A stretch of 24,118 bases of DNA. Source: Clostridia bacterium (GTDB lineage: Bacteria > Bacillota > Clostridia > Christensenellales > CAG-138). Below are positions 8,676 through 16,324 of the stretch, piece by piece. Below the pieces are notes generated by a model. It worked only from the letters and a program-made list of their open reading frames with translations. It was not told where the DNA came from and ran no database searches. The stretch covers positions 1 through 24,118 of the forward strand of contig JAEDJH010000015.1 of NCBI GenBank assembly GCA_016296415.1, given 5' to 3'. A program made the position numbers and the translations under genes. Position 1 is the stretch's first letter; each line of letters starts with the position of its first letter.

Positions 8676-9494
8676 CTATTTTGCCAGCATCGACATGGCG
8701 GATTCGTCCTTGTCACGCTCCGCCTTATGACGGCTTTCCATGATCATCTTGTCGGCTATCAATGCGATAAACTCGCCGTTTGTGGGCTTGTCGTTTTTGT
8801 TGTAGATGTTGTAGCCGAACAGCCGGTTTATGTTCTCTATCTTACCCCTTGTCCACGCCACCTCTATGGCATGGCGTATCGCTCGTTCCACCTTCGACGG
8901 GGAGGTGCTGAAGCGCTTTGCTATGCCGGGGTAAAGCTCCTTGGTTATGCGGTTTATTATATCGGGATTGTAATACACCATGCGGATGGCCTCACGCAGA
9001 TAGTGATAGCCCTTTATGTGCGCCGGTATGCCTATCGTTAGGAAAACGGAGGTTATCTTCTCGTCGAGCGTTCTCGGCTGTGAGCCGACGGTGCATATTT
9101 CCGATGAGGCGATTATTCCGGCGTCCACGATGTCCATTATGCGCTTGTAAACCGTTTCCGGCTCGGCGGGCTTGACCATGAAATACCTTGCGCCAAGCAT
9201 ACATGCACGCCGCACCATGTCATCCTGCCGAAGCGAGCTTATGACTATCACTGCCGGTGCAGGCTCGCACAGCCCGAGGCTTATCTGCTCGAGCAGTCCG
9301 AAGCCGTCCAGCTTGGGTATTATAAGCTCCGTAACGACTATGTCGTAGCGGTTGCTCTTTATAAGCGCCGCCGCCTCAAGTCCGTCAACGGCGGTATCCA
9401 CCCTTACGATCTCGTCCTGCGCCGTAAGATAGTCCCGAAGCTCCGACTGATACCGTATGTTGCCGTCCACTATAAGTATGCGATATTTCGTCAT
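8676..9494 (-). CDS. spo0A: Spo0A-type response regulator with altered phosphorylation site
   Basis: Spo0A is the master regulator of sporulation entry in Bacilli and Clostridia: a receiver domain plus a Spo0A-specific DNA-binding domain. The 272-residue product aligns without gaps at the start with Bacillus Spo0A numbering. The DNA-binding half is well conserved (GIPAHIKGYHYLREAI, 155-170; TSPSKVERAIRHAIEVAW, 197-214; LFGYNI; KPTNGEFIALIADK). The receiver is unusual: VDGN at 9-12 has Gly11 instead of the second metal-binding Asp, and VTELIIP has Glu56 where the phosphorylated Asp56 should be (codon GAG on the coding strand). Ser86, Tyr104 and Lys108 of the active site and switch are present. 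The start has GGAGG six bases upstream (CCTCC at 9501-9505 on the plus strand). No spoIVB lies upstream, unlike the common gene order. Identity is secure; phosphorylation control is doubtful. Confidence 0.95.
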   Translation of the reverse strand: MTKYRILIVDGNIRYQSELRDYLTAQDEIVRVDTAVDGLEAAALIKSNRYDIVVTELIIPKLDGFGLLEQISLGLCEPAPAVIVISSLRQDDMVRRACMLGARYFMVKPAEPETVYKRIMDIVDAGIIASSEICTVGSQPRTLDEKITSVFLTIGIPAHIKGYHYLREAIRMVYYNPDIINRITKELYPGIAKRFSTSPSKVERAIRHAIEVAWTRGKIENINRLFGYNIYNKNDKPTNGEFIALIADKMIMESRHKAERDKDESAMSMLAK

Positions 9495-9555
9495 CTGTAA
9501 CCTCCAAAAGTTGTTTTATCCGCAAATTACACAGCTTTTTGCGGCCTGTGAGGAG

Positions 9556-9584
9556 ATTATAGCATTGCAAAATACGCCTTTCTA
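9556..9584 (-). promoter_or_regulatory. Extended -10 promoter for spo0A
   Basis: Read on the minus strand, TGCTATAAT (plus coordinates 9556-9564) is a perfect extended -10. Seventeen bases upstream of TATAAT lies TAGAAA (9579-9584), a four-of-six match to TTGACA. The spacing to the spo0A start leaves a leader of roughly 55 bases. I saw no convincing sigma-H-type promoter. Confidence 0.7.
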
Positions 9585-9632
9585 TCGGACAAAACGGGGA
9601 ATAATATCGTCTTGTGTCATAACCCGTGCAAG

Positions 9633-9642
9633 TTTTGCCGAA
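9633..9642 (+). promoter_or_regulatory. Possible Spo0A binding box upstream of spo0A
   Basis: TTTTGCCGAA contains TGCCGAA, an exact fit to the TGNCGAA core of the 0A box known from Bacillus and Clostridia. It is about 70 bases upstream of the spo0A -10. A related but imperfect TGTCCGAAAG follows at 9645-9654. Autoregulation would be a reasonable role, but a 7-base degenerate motif can occur by chance. Confidence 0.35.
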
Positions 9643-9695
9643 TATGTCCGAAAGCGTAAAAATAGCATCTGAAAATGCGGCAATATTAAATAAAA

Positions 9696-9782
9696 TCAAG
9701 AGTTTTTGCCGACTATGAGGCTCTTTTCGGTCTGCCGCATCCGCTTTGCCGGCAGTTTTGCACAGATTAACAAAAAATACAC
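9696..9782 (-). CDS. Possible 28-residue leader peptide upstream of spo0A
   Basis: On the minus strand a GTG (9780-9782) is preceded at an ideal 7-base distance by a full AAAGGAGG ribosome binding site (plus coordinates 9790-9797) and opens a 28-codon frame ending in TGA (9696-9698). The product has a hydrophobic start (MYFLLICAKL) and a basic, polar end. In the same frame an ATG at 9855-9857, three bases from another AAGGAGG (9861-9867), would give 53 residues. It resembles no family I know. No convincing promoter was found just upstream. It may be a real small peptide, a leader of the spo0A transcript, or chance. Confidence 0.3.
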   Translation of the reverse strand: MYFLLICAKLPAKRMRQTEKSLIVGKNS

Positions 9783-9895
9783 AAAAAAACCTCCTTTACT
9801 CGTTGTCAAAGTCATATATAAAATGGTATCATTACTGCACAGGTTGGGCGAAAACATTTTCCTCCTTATATCATCTGTAATAGTATGCGCCCGAC

Positions 9896-9928
9896 AAAAA
9901 ATCCACCCGACATTCGGTCGGGTGGATT
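9896..9928 (-). terminator. Terminator of the flavodiiron protein gene
   Basis: ATCCACCCGAC (9901-9911) and GTCGGGTGGAT (9917-9927) form a perfect 11-bp stem with a 5-nt loop. On the minus strand the stem is followed by a run of T (A-run at 9896-9901 on the plus strand), 17 bases after the FDP stop codon. Confidence 0.93.
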
Positions 9929-9944
9929 CTGTTTACCGTATTTG

Positions 9945-11735
9945 TTACTTTATCGGCTCAAAGTCCGCCGCACCGTGCTTGCAAAGCGGGCATACAAAGT
10001 CATCGGGAAGCTCGTCGCCCTCGTGAACGTAGCCGCATATCTTGCATACGAAGCCCTTTTTGCCGTCGGTGTCGGCCTTGGGCTTGACGTTTTTGTGGTA
10101 ATAGCTGTAGGTCATGGTCTCGGCGTTTGAAAGCACACGGGCCTCGGTCACGCTGCAAATGAACATACCGTGTGTGCCGAGATCCACGTACTGCTCGGTC
10201 TTGAGCGACATGAACGAGTTTATATACCTTGGGAGGAACACAAGCCCGTTGTCGGAGCGAAGCGGCGTGCAGCCGGCAAACTTATCGACGTTTCTGCCGC
10301 TTTGGAAGCCGAATGTCTCGAACACCTTAAACGGAGCGTCTACCGAAAGACAGTTGAGGTTCATTATGCCCGTCTGCTTTATCACGTGGTGAGAATAGTT
10401 TTCCTTGTTGATGGTCACGGCAATGCGGTTGGGGGCGTTTGTCACCTGCGATACGGTGTTGACAATAAGTCCGTTGTCCTTGCCGCCGCCGTTGGACGTT
10501 ACGACGTACAGCCCGTAGCCGATGTTGAACAGGGCGGAGAGGTCGTTTTTGTTCGCCGTTTCGTCATGCTGTGCAAGATAGTCCCTGCAAAGCTCGCCGG
10601 CAAGCTGCTCGATCTGGGCGGTGCTTTCATCGTTCAGCGCAGACAGGATCCTTACCGTGGTGTCGGTGAAGGTCAGATTTTTGCAGCCCTCGAGCATACC
10701 CTTCATTGTCTTCGCCGCCAGGGGCGCCCAGCTTCCGTTTTCGATAAAGCCGACCGTGCGGTTTTGGAAGCTGCGCTCGGTGAGGTGGTGTATGAACTCC
10801 TTCATAAACGGGAAAATGTCCGCATTGTAGGTGGTTGTTGCGAGCACGAGCCTGCCGTAGCGGAACGCATCCTCAACCGCCTCCGCCATATCGCAGCGGG
10901 CAAGGTCGTTTACCACTACCTTGGGACAGCCCTTTGACCTGAGCTTTTCGGCAAGCAGCAGGGCGGCTTTTTTGGTGTTTCCGTAAACGGAGGTATAGGC
11001 GATGACGATGCCCTCGCTTTCGACCGAGTAGCTTGACCAGGTGTTGTACAGCCCGATGTAATAGCCGAGGTTTTCCGTCAGCACCGGACCGTGCAGGGGG
11101 CAGATCTTTTCAATGTCAAGGGCCGCCGCTTTTTTGAGCAATGCCTGAACCTGAACGCCGTATTTGCCGACGATGCCGATATAATAGCGCCTTGCCTCGC
11201 ACGCCCAGTCCTCCTCGACGTCGAGTGCGCCGAACTTTCCGAAGCCGTCTGCGGAGAACAGCACCTTGTCAAAGCTGTCGTAGGTCACGATGACTTCGGG
11301 CCAATGCACCATTGGTGCGGTCACAAAGTGCAGCGTGTGCTTTCCGAGCGAAAGTGTGGAGCCCTCGTCAACCACAATGCGCCTGTCCTCAAACTCCGTA
11401 CCGAAGAAGTTTTTCATCATCACGAACGCCTTTTTCGACGAAACGATGACCGTGTCGGTGTAGATGCGCATGAAGTTTGCGATGTTGGCGGAGTGGTCGG
11501 GCTCCATGTGCTGTATCACCAGATAGTCGGGTCTGCGATCCGAAAGTGCGGTTTGTATATTGTCAAGCCATTCGTGGGTGAATCTTGCGTCCACGGTATC
11601 CATTATGGCGATTTTTTCATCCATTATAGCGTAGGAGTTGTATGACATGCCGTTGGGAACGACGTACTGCCCCTCAAAAAGGTCCACATCGTGGTCGTTT
11701 ACGCCGATATATTTAATGTCGTTTGTTATTTTCAT
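9945..11735 (-). CDS. Flavodiiron protein fused to flavin reductase and rubredoxin domains
   Basis: Flavodiiron proteins reduce O2 to water (some reduce NO) in the cytoplasm of anaerobes. The 596-residue product has, in order: a metallo-beta-lactamase-like diiron domain (about 1-240) with all six ligands visible (His76, Glu78, Asp80 in HMEPDHSAN; His144; Asp163; His215), a flavodoxin domain (243-385) with the FMN loop TSVYGNTKKAA, a flavin-reductase-like FMN domain (about 400-550), and a C-terminal rubredoxin (560-596) with CKIC (564-567) and CPLC (582-585). The extra domains could carry electrons from NAD(P)H-linked donors to the diiron site in a single chain; the electron path is inference. 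The start has AGGAGGTC about ten bases upstream. It is monocistronic with its own promoter and terminator, divergent from gdpP. This architecture is known in the family but less common than the core two-domain form. Confidence 0.95.
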   Translation of the reverse strand: MKITNDIKYIGVNDHDVDLFEGQYVVPNGMSYNSYAIMDEKIAIMDTVDARFTHEWLDNIQTALSDRRPDYLVIQHMEPDHSANIANFMRIYTDTVIVSSKKAFVMMKNFFGTEFEDRRIVVDEGSTLSLGKHTLHFVTAPMVHWPEVIVTYDSFDKVLFSADGFGKFGALDVEEDWACEARRYYIGIVGKYGVQVQALLKKAAALDIEKICPLHGPVLTENLGYYIGLYNTWSSYSVESEGIVIAYTSVYGNTKKAALLLAEKLRSKGCPKVVVNDLARCDMAEAVEDAFRYGRLVLATTTYNADIFPFMKEFIHHLTERSFQNRTVGFIENGSWAPLAAKTMKGMLEGCKNLTFTDTTVRILSALNDESTAQIEQLAGELCRDYLAQHDETANKNDLSALFNIGYGLYVVTSNGGGKDNGLIVNTVSQVTNAPNRIAVTINKENYSHHVIKQTGIMNLNCLSVDAPFKVFETFGFQSGRNVDKFAGCTPLRSDNGLVFLPRYINSFMSLKTEQYVDLGTHGMFICSVTEARVLSNAETMTYSYYHKNVKPKADTDGKKGFVCKICGYVHEGDELPDDFVCPLCKHGAADFEPIK

Positions 11736-11773
11736 TGTATTATATTGACCTCCTTTTGTTGGTTCTGCTATGG

Positions 11774-11782
11774 ATTATAACA
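11774..11782 (-). promoter_or_regulatory. Extended -10 promoter for the flavodiiron gene
   Basis: On the minus strand TGTTATAAT (plus 11774-11782) is a perfect extended -10, about 38 bases before the FDP start codon. No good -35 is found at 16-18 bases; TTGGCA lies 21 bases away. It is back to back with the gdpP promoter. Confidence 0.65.
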
Positions 11783-11799
11783 CATTTGGAACAAAAACA

Positions 11800-11828
11800 T
11801 TGCCAAAAAACAAAAAAAGCATTAAAAT
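11800..11828 (+). promoter_or_regulatory. Promoter for gdpP
   Basis: TTGCCA (11800-11805) and TAAAAT (11823-11828) each match the sigma-A consensus at five of six positions with a 17-base spacer. The element precedes the gdpP start by 36 bases and likely serves the gdpP-rplI-dnaB-proX run. Confidence 0.65.
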
Positions 11829-11864
11829 ATATCTTGAGTAAGTATATGAAGGGGTTAATTCCGC

Positions 11865-13847
11865 ATGAAAAAACAGCTTTGGCCTTTTTTGATACCGCCG
11901 GCGGTCGTGCTGCTTACAGGGGCGGTGATGCTATTCTTGTTCGACCATCCCGTTTCGGCGGCGATAGTATTCGGCCTGGGGGTCATTACGTTTTTAATCG
12001 CCTTCGACGCCTCGGTGAAATATCGCCGTGAGGCAAGGAAAGAGCTTGACGATATATTCAACAACAATTCCATGGCGGCAACGGGAGTGATAAACGATCT
12101 GGACGTGCCGTGCCTGCTGTATATGCCCAACGGGCGCATAATATGGCGAAACGCCGCCTTTGAAAGGATTTACAGGGGGAACAGCCTCAGGGAGATAAAG
12201 GGCGGGAAAATCGACCTGACCGCCGACATAACGCAGCAGCTTGACTATCAGGGCAGAAGCTTCCAGCTTCACAACATAAGCGTCGAGCGTGACGGGGGCG
12301 TAAAGCGCAGCATCGGCTTCCAATACTGGATAGACAGAACCGAGGCAACGCATTATGCACGGCTCTATGCGGAGCACGTGCCTGCGGTAGCGCTAATATA
12401 CGTTGACAATATCGACGAGCTTGCCGCCGGGGAAGGCTTTGCCGAGGACGACATGAGGGCGGACATGGAGAGGTTTATCGGAGAGTTTGCGGAGACGGTT
12501 GACGGCTTTTGCAAGCGGATAGACGCCATGCGCTTCATCGTCATATTCGAATCCTCCCATATAGCGGAGCTTGAGGCGGAGCGCTTTGCAGCGCTGTTTG
12601 AAAACAGCAAAAAGGTGTTTACGGGAACAAATTCGGCGGTGTCGCTGTCGGTAGCGGTCGGTGTCGAGGACAGGCTTGCCGCCTCCGACGAATCGGCGAG
12701 GCACGCCATGGAGCTTGCGCTCGGGCGCGGCGGCAATCAGGCGGTGGTTAAAAAGGGAACCGCATACTTCTTCTATGATGGCGGACAAAAGGACACCGTA
12801 TCGTCCCGTTCCAAGGTAAAAACGAGGCTGTTTGCATCTGCGCTGAGGCAGATGATGGAAAACTCCGCAAACGTCTATATAATGGGACACGACAATCCCG
12901 ACATGGACTGCATCGGTGCGGCGCTCGGTCTTTTCAGGTGCGCAAAGATAGCAAGAGCGAATGCCGGTTTCATATTGAAGGAGGACAACCCGATGATAGA
13001 GACGGTGTGCGAGGAGATAAGGCGCAACCATCTTTACGGCGGATTTTTGGTGGCGCCCGAAAAGTTTCAGAAAACGGGACGCTATATAGATACTCACGAC
13101 AGGGATATGCTGATAATCGTGGACACGCAGAGGGAGTCCACCGTGGCGGCGCCGGAGCTTCTGAAGCTGTTTAAGAAAAAGGTCGTTATCGACCACCACA
13201 GGCGTGCGCTCGACGTAATCCCCGACATAACGCTCGAGTTTTTGGAGCCGAACGTGTCCTCCGCAAGCGAGATGGTCACGGAAATAATACAGTATTTCGA
13301 TTCCAATCCGAAGCTGACGGGAACGGAAAGCAGCGCACTTTTGGCGGGAATATCGCTCGATACAAGAAACTTTACGCAGAATACGGGCTTTCGGACGTTT
13401 GAGGCGGCGGGCTATCTAAGACGCAACAAGGCGAGCATAAACGCCGTGAAGCAGATGTTCAGGGACGATATACAGACCTATATCGACCGGGCGCACATAG
13501 TCGAAAGCGCAGTGATCCACCGCCGTGAGATAGCCATTGCGGTATGTCCGGACGAAAGCGGCGCACTGCTGGCGGCGCAGGCGGCGGACACCCTCATATC
13601 CATAAAGGGCATATCGGCGGCGTTCGTGCTGACAGACGAGGGCGACGGCGTAAAGATAAGCGGAAGAAGCATCGGCAAGATAAACGTGCAGCTCATACTC
13701 GAAATGCTGGGCGGCGGCGGACATTTCAACGTTGCGGCGGCAAAGCTGGCGGACGTATCGCTGCAGGAGGCAATGGAAAGGCTGACGGCGGCAACGGACG
13801 AGTATCTTGAGCGTGCGTATCCGGAGCTTATGCAGGAAAGTGACTAA
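11865..13847 (+). CDS. gdpP: Cyclic-di-AMP phosphodiesterase GdpP (DHH family)
   Basis: GdpP is a membrane enzyme that hydrolyses c-di-AMP to pApA and so controls potassium, osmotic and wall homeostasis. The 660-residue product has the family layout: two N-terminal membrane helices (about 6-27 and 31-52), a PAS-like domain (about 65-150), a degenerate GGDEF domain (about 165-300, where the GGDEF motif is replaced by RIDAMRFIVIF), and a DHH/DHHA1 phosphodiesterase. Catalytic metal ligands are visible: His342, Asp346 and Asp348 in GHDNPDMD, Asp420 (VDTQ), and Asp443-His444-His445 (IDHH). GGGGH at 616-620 marks DHHA1. GAAGGGG (11848-11854) supports the ATG. The order gdpP-rplI-dnaB is a classic Firmicutes arrangement, which agrees with the call. 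Confidence 0.96.
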   Translation: MKKQLWPFLIPPAVVLLTGAVMLFLFDHPVSAAIVFGLGVITFLIAFDASVKYRREARKELDDIFNNNSMAATGVINDLDVPCLLYMPNGRIIWRNAAFERIYRGNSLREIKGGKIDLTADITQQLDYQGRSFQLHNISVERDGGVKRSIGFQYWIDRTEATHYARLYAEHVPAVALIYVDNIDELAAGEGFAEDDMRADMERFIGEFAETVDGFCKRIDAMRFIVIFESSHIAELEAERFAALFENSKKVFTGTNSAVSLSVAVGVEDRLAASDESARHAMELALGRGGNQAVVKKGTAYFFYDGGQKDTVSSRSKVKTRLFASALRQMMENSANVYIMGHDNPDMDCIGAALGLFRCAKIARANAGFILKEDNPMIETVCEEIRRNHLYGGFLVAPEKFQKTGRYIDTHDRDMLIIVDTQRESTVAAPELLKLFKKKVVIDHHRRALDVIPDITLEFLEPNVSSASEMVTEIIQYFDSNPKLTGTESSALLAGISLDTRNFTQNTGFRTFEAAGYLRRNKASINAVKQMFRDDIQTYIDRAHIVESAVIHRREIAIAVCPDESGALLAAQAADTLISIKGISAAFVLTDEGDGVKISGRSIGKINVQLILEMLGGGGHFNVAAAKLADVSLQEAMERLTAATDEYLERAYPELMQESD

Positions 13848-13865
13848 TACAAAGGAGGAAATAAA

Positions 13866-14315
13866 ATGAAGGTTTTACTCAAAAGCGACGTAAGAGGAAG
13901 CGGCAAGGCCGGCGACATAATAACCGTCAGCGACGGCTATGCAAGGAATTTTCTCATCCCCAAGGGACTTGCGGTTCAGGCGGATGCAACGGTCATAAAC
14001 TCCGCGGGCATCAAAAAGGAGGCGGCGGTGCATCGCCAGAAGCAGCAGAGGGAAAAGGCGAAGGAGCTTGCAAACGATATGAGCGGGCTTACCGTAAAGG
14101 TATATGCCAAATGCGGCGAAAACGGAAGGCTTTTCGGCTCCGTTACGACGCAGGAGGTTTCCGATGCGCTCAAAAAGCAGTATGACATAGCCGTCGATAA
14201 GAAAAAGATCTATTTTGACGAGCCGATAAAGAACACAGGCATCGTAAACGTGACGGCGCACATGTTCGAGGACACGCAGGCACGCTTCAAGGTGGAGGTA
14301 TTGCCCAAGAACTGA
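13866..14315 (+). CDS. rplI: 50S ribosomal protein L9
   Basis: The 149-residue product is typical in length and sequence for L9, the elongated protein that binds 23S rRNA near the L1 stalk base. The N-terminal RNA-binding domain shows MKVLLKSDVRGSGKAGD and GYARNFLIPKGLA (25-37), followed by the long connecting helix (about 40-75, Lys/Gln/Glu rich) and the C-terminal domain with NGRLFGSVTTQEVSDAL. AAAGGAGG (13851-13858) sits seven bases before the ATG. It lies 18 bases after gdpP and 34 bases before dnaB, consistent with one transcript. Confidence 0.98.
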   Translation: MKVLLKSDVRGSGKAGDIITVSDGYARNFLIPKGLAVQADATVINSAGIKKEAAVHRQKQQREKAKELANDMSGLTVKVYAKCGENGRLFGSVTTQEVSDALKKQYDIAVDKKKIYFDEPIKNTGIVNVTAHMFEDTQARFKVEVLPKN

Positions 14316-14349
14316 GCTGCGGCTCGTAAAATTGCGGTGAGGTAATTAT

Positions 14350-15669
14350 ATGGAAGAAATGACACACGACATACCGCACAGCATAGATGCGGAAAAATCC
14401 GTCCTCGGAAGCATGCTCATCTCCAAGGATGCTGCTGAGCTTGCGACGGAGTGCATAAGTGCGGATGATTTTTATCTTCCAAAGCATCAGCAGATGTTCT
14501 CCGTGATGGCGGCGATAGGTATGCGCGGCGGCGTTATAGACGTGGTAACGGTCATCGACGAGCTTGAGCGAAACGGCTTTTTGGAGAGCATCGGCGGCAT
14601 TGACTACATAACGGAAATATCCATGTTCACGCCGAGTGCGGCGAACGTGTCCCATTATATACGCATCGTCGAGGAGCGAAGCATAATGCGCAAGCTGATG
14701 GAGGCGGGCAAGGAGCTTATTAAGGACGCCTCCGAGGGCTCAAAATCCGTTGAAACGATGCTTGACGACGCCGAGCGCAGGATATTCAACATATCCATGC
14801 GTAAAAACGCCGACACGCTTCAGCCGATACAGCCCATCGTCCACAGCACGTTCAAAAAGATTGACGAGCGGATAAAGAACAGGGGCACTATGACAGGCGT
14901 GCCCACGGGCTTTTTGGATATTGACAGTCTTACGTCGGGTCTGCAAAAAAGCGACCTTGTCATTCTTGCGGCAAGACCCTCCATGGGTAAAACCGCATTT
15001 GCGCTCAACATCGCCGCAAACGCCGCAATACGGCATAAAAAGCACGTTGCGATATTCAGCCTTGAAATGTCGTCGGAGCAGCTTGTAAAGCGTATGCTCT
15101 GCTCCGAGGCGAGGGTGGATCTGCAGCACGTAAACAAGGGCGAGCTCAGCCCAAACGAACTTTTGCTGCTTTCGGGCGCACTGCCTGCGCTTGCGGATTC
15201 GAGGATACACATAGACGACAGGGCCAACATATCCGTGTCCGAGATGCGCTCCAAATGCCGCAGGCTGAAGGCACGCACGGGGCTTGATCTGATTGTTATC
15301 GACTATCTGCAGCTCATGAAGGCGGGCAAGGGCTCGTCGGATAACAGGGTGCTTGAAATATCCGAGATAACAAGGGGACTGAAAATACTTGCCAGGGAGC
15401 TTGACGTGCCGATAATACTGCTTTCGCAGCTTTCAAGGCAGGCGGACAAGCGCAAGCCGACCATGGCCGACCTCAGGGACAGCGGCGCCATAGAGCAGGA
15501 TGCGGACATAATCATGCTCATATACCGCGAGGGCAAGGATACGGAAACGGACGACAACACGACCGATATAATCATTGCAAAGCACAGAAACGGTCCGACC
15601 GGTACGGTACAGCTTGTGTGGATCGGCGAATACACGAGGTTTGCCGACAAAACGGACAGGGAAGAATAA
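14350..15669 (+). CDS. dnaB: Replicative DNA helicase DnaB (DnaC in Bacillus nomenclature)
   Basis: This is the hexameric 5'-3' helicase that unwinds DNA at the replication fork and interacts with primase. The 439-residue product has the N-terminal DnaB domain (IPHSIDAEKSVLGSML at 8-23), a linker, and the RecA-like motor: Walker A ARPSMGKT (208-215, Lys214), the FSLEMSSEQLVKRM segment, Walker B LIVIDYLQLM, and the SQLSRQADKRKP arginine-finger region followed by DLRDSGAIEQDAD. GGTGAGGT (14336-14343) precedes the ATG by six bases; a second in-frame ATG nine bases on is possible. No intein is present. Gene order after rplI is as usual for Firmicutes. Confidence 0.97.
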   Translation: MEEMTHDIPHSIDAEKSVLGSMLISKDAAELATECISADDFYLPKHQQMFSVMAAIGMRGGVIDVVTVIDELERNGFLESIGGIDYITEISMFTPSAANVSHYIRIVEERSIMRKLMEAGKELIKDASEGSKSVETMLDDAERRIFNISMRKNADTLQPIQPIVHSTFKKIDERIKNRGTMTGVPTGFLDIDSLTSGLQKSDLVILAARPSMGKTAFALNIAANAAIRHKKHVAIFSLEMSSEQLVKRMLCSEARVDLQHVNKGELSPNELLLLSGALPALADSRIHIDDRANISVSEMRSKCRRLKARTGLDLIVIDYLQLMKAGKGSSDNRVLEISEITRGLKILARELDVPIILLSQLSRQADKRKPTMADLRDSGAIEQDADIIMLIYREGKDTETDDNTTDIIIAKHRNGPTGTVQLVWIGEYTRFADKTDREE

Positions 15670-15673
15670 CCGC

Positions 15674-16195
15674 ATGGAACAAAGTCTCGGGCAAAGGGCC
15701 GTTGAAAGGCTCGAAAGCCTTTCGATCAAATACGAATACTTCACCCACAGGGCGGCGGCAACGATGGAGATATGCCGTGAGCTTGAATGTGCGGCGGATG
15801 CAAAGCATTGCAAAAATCTGTTCCTTACGAACAGGCAGGGCAATAAATTCTACCTCGTGCTGACTGAGGCGGACAAAAGGTTTTATACGAAGCAGCTTTC
15901 GGGGCAGCTTGGCATTTCGAGGCTGAGCTTTGCCGCCGATGAGCAGCTTTTTGAGCAGCTCGGGCTGCGGCCGGGGGCGGTAACGCCGCTTGCGCTGGTG
16001 TTTCGGGAGGGCATGGAGCCGATAACCGTAGCGGTGGACGATGCGCTTTTAAGGCATGAGCATATACTCGTGCATCCCTGCGAAAATACCGCCTCGGTCA
16101 AGCTCAAAACGGAGGAGCTTTTAAGATTTATTCGGACGGTGAACGGCGAGGAGAACTTAAAATTCGTCACTCTTACCGGCGAGGATGTCCCGTAA
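15674..16195 (+). CDS. ProX/YbaK-type aminoacyl-tRNA editing deacylase
   Basis: The 173-residue product belongs to the YbaK/ProRS-associated editing superfamily, which hydrolyses mischarged tRNAs in trans; it most resembles the ProXp-ala/PrdX branch acting on Ala-tRNA(Pro). Supporting signs are EYFTHRAAATME near the start, KNLFLTNRQGNKFYLVLT around residues 47-64 (the conserved Lys-Asn-Leu-Phe-Leu stretch), and the HPCENTASVKL segment near the C-terminus. The ATG at 15674, four bases after the dnaB stop, is chosen over the longer open frame starting at 15575, which would lie inside dnaB and has no family similarity. AGGGAAG (15658-15664) is a moderate ribosome binding site. Exact substrate preference is not provable here. 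Confidence 0.88.
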   Translation: MEQSLGQRAVERLESLSIKYEYFTHRAAATMEICRELECAADAKHCKNLFLTNRQGNKFYLVLTEADKRFYTKQLSGQLGISRLSFAADEQLFEQLGLRPGAVTPLALVFREGMEPITVAVDDALLRHEHILVHPCENTASVKLKTEELLRFIRTVNGEENLKFVTLTGEDVP

Positions 16196-16263
16196 AGGGC
16201 ATTACAGCAAGGGACTTTTGCCGATTTTTTGGCATAAAAGTTCAATTATTCATCGTTTGTTTA

Positions 16264-16292
16264 CCGACAGCGGCGGCAGAGTATGCTATAAT
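16264..16292 (+). promoter_or_regulatory. Extended -10 promoter for the NlpC/P60 gene
   Basis: TGCTATAAT (16284-16292) is a perfect extended -10; CCGACA (16264-16269), 17 bases upstream of TATAAT, matches TTGACA at four positions. The start codon is 33 bases downstream of the -10. The preceding 70 bases contain no gene and no clear terminator for proX. Confidence 0.75.
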
Positions 16293-16324
16293 TTCGGTAA
16301 CAATCGTGAGAATAGAGGTTTGGT

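Larger units (their letters stand above)
9495..9894. other. 400-bp intergenic region between FDP terminator and spo0A
   Basis: This AT-rich stretch holds, in the direction of spo0A transcription, two strong ribosome-binding-like sequences, the possible small ORF, a 0A-box-like motif and the extended -10 promoter described separately. Plus-strand open frames here (such as 9457-9672 and 9706-10026) lack ribosome binding sites and recognisable products. No tRNA, riboswitch or repeat was recognised. Confidence 0.5.

Noticed and set aside
9706..10026. Plus-strand open frame between spo0A and the flavodiiron gene
   Set aside because: It runs through the FDP terminator and into the antisense of the rubredoxin domain, without a ribosome binding site.
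15575..15673. Longer start for the ProX-type protein
   Set aside because: The extra 33 residues lie inside dnaB and do not resemble the family; the ATG after the dnaB stop fits better.
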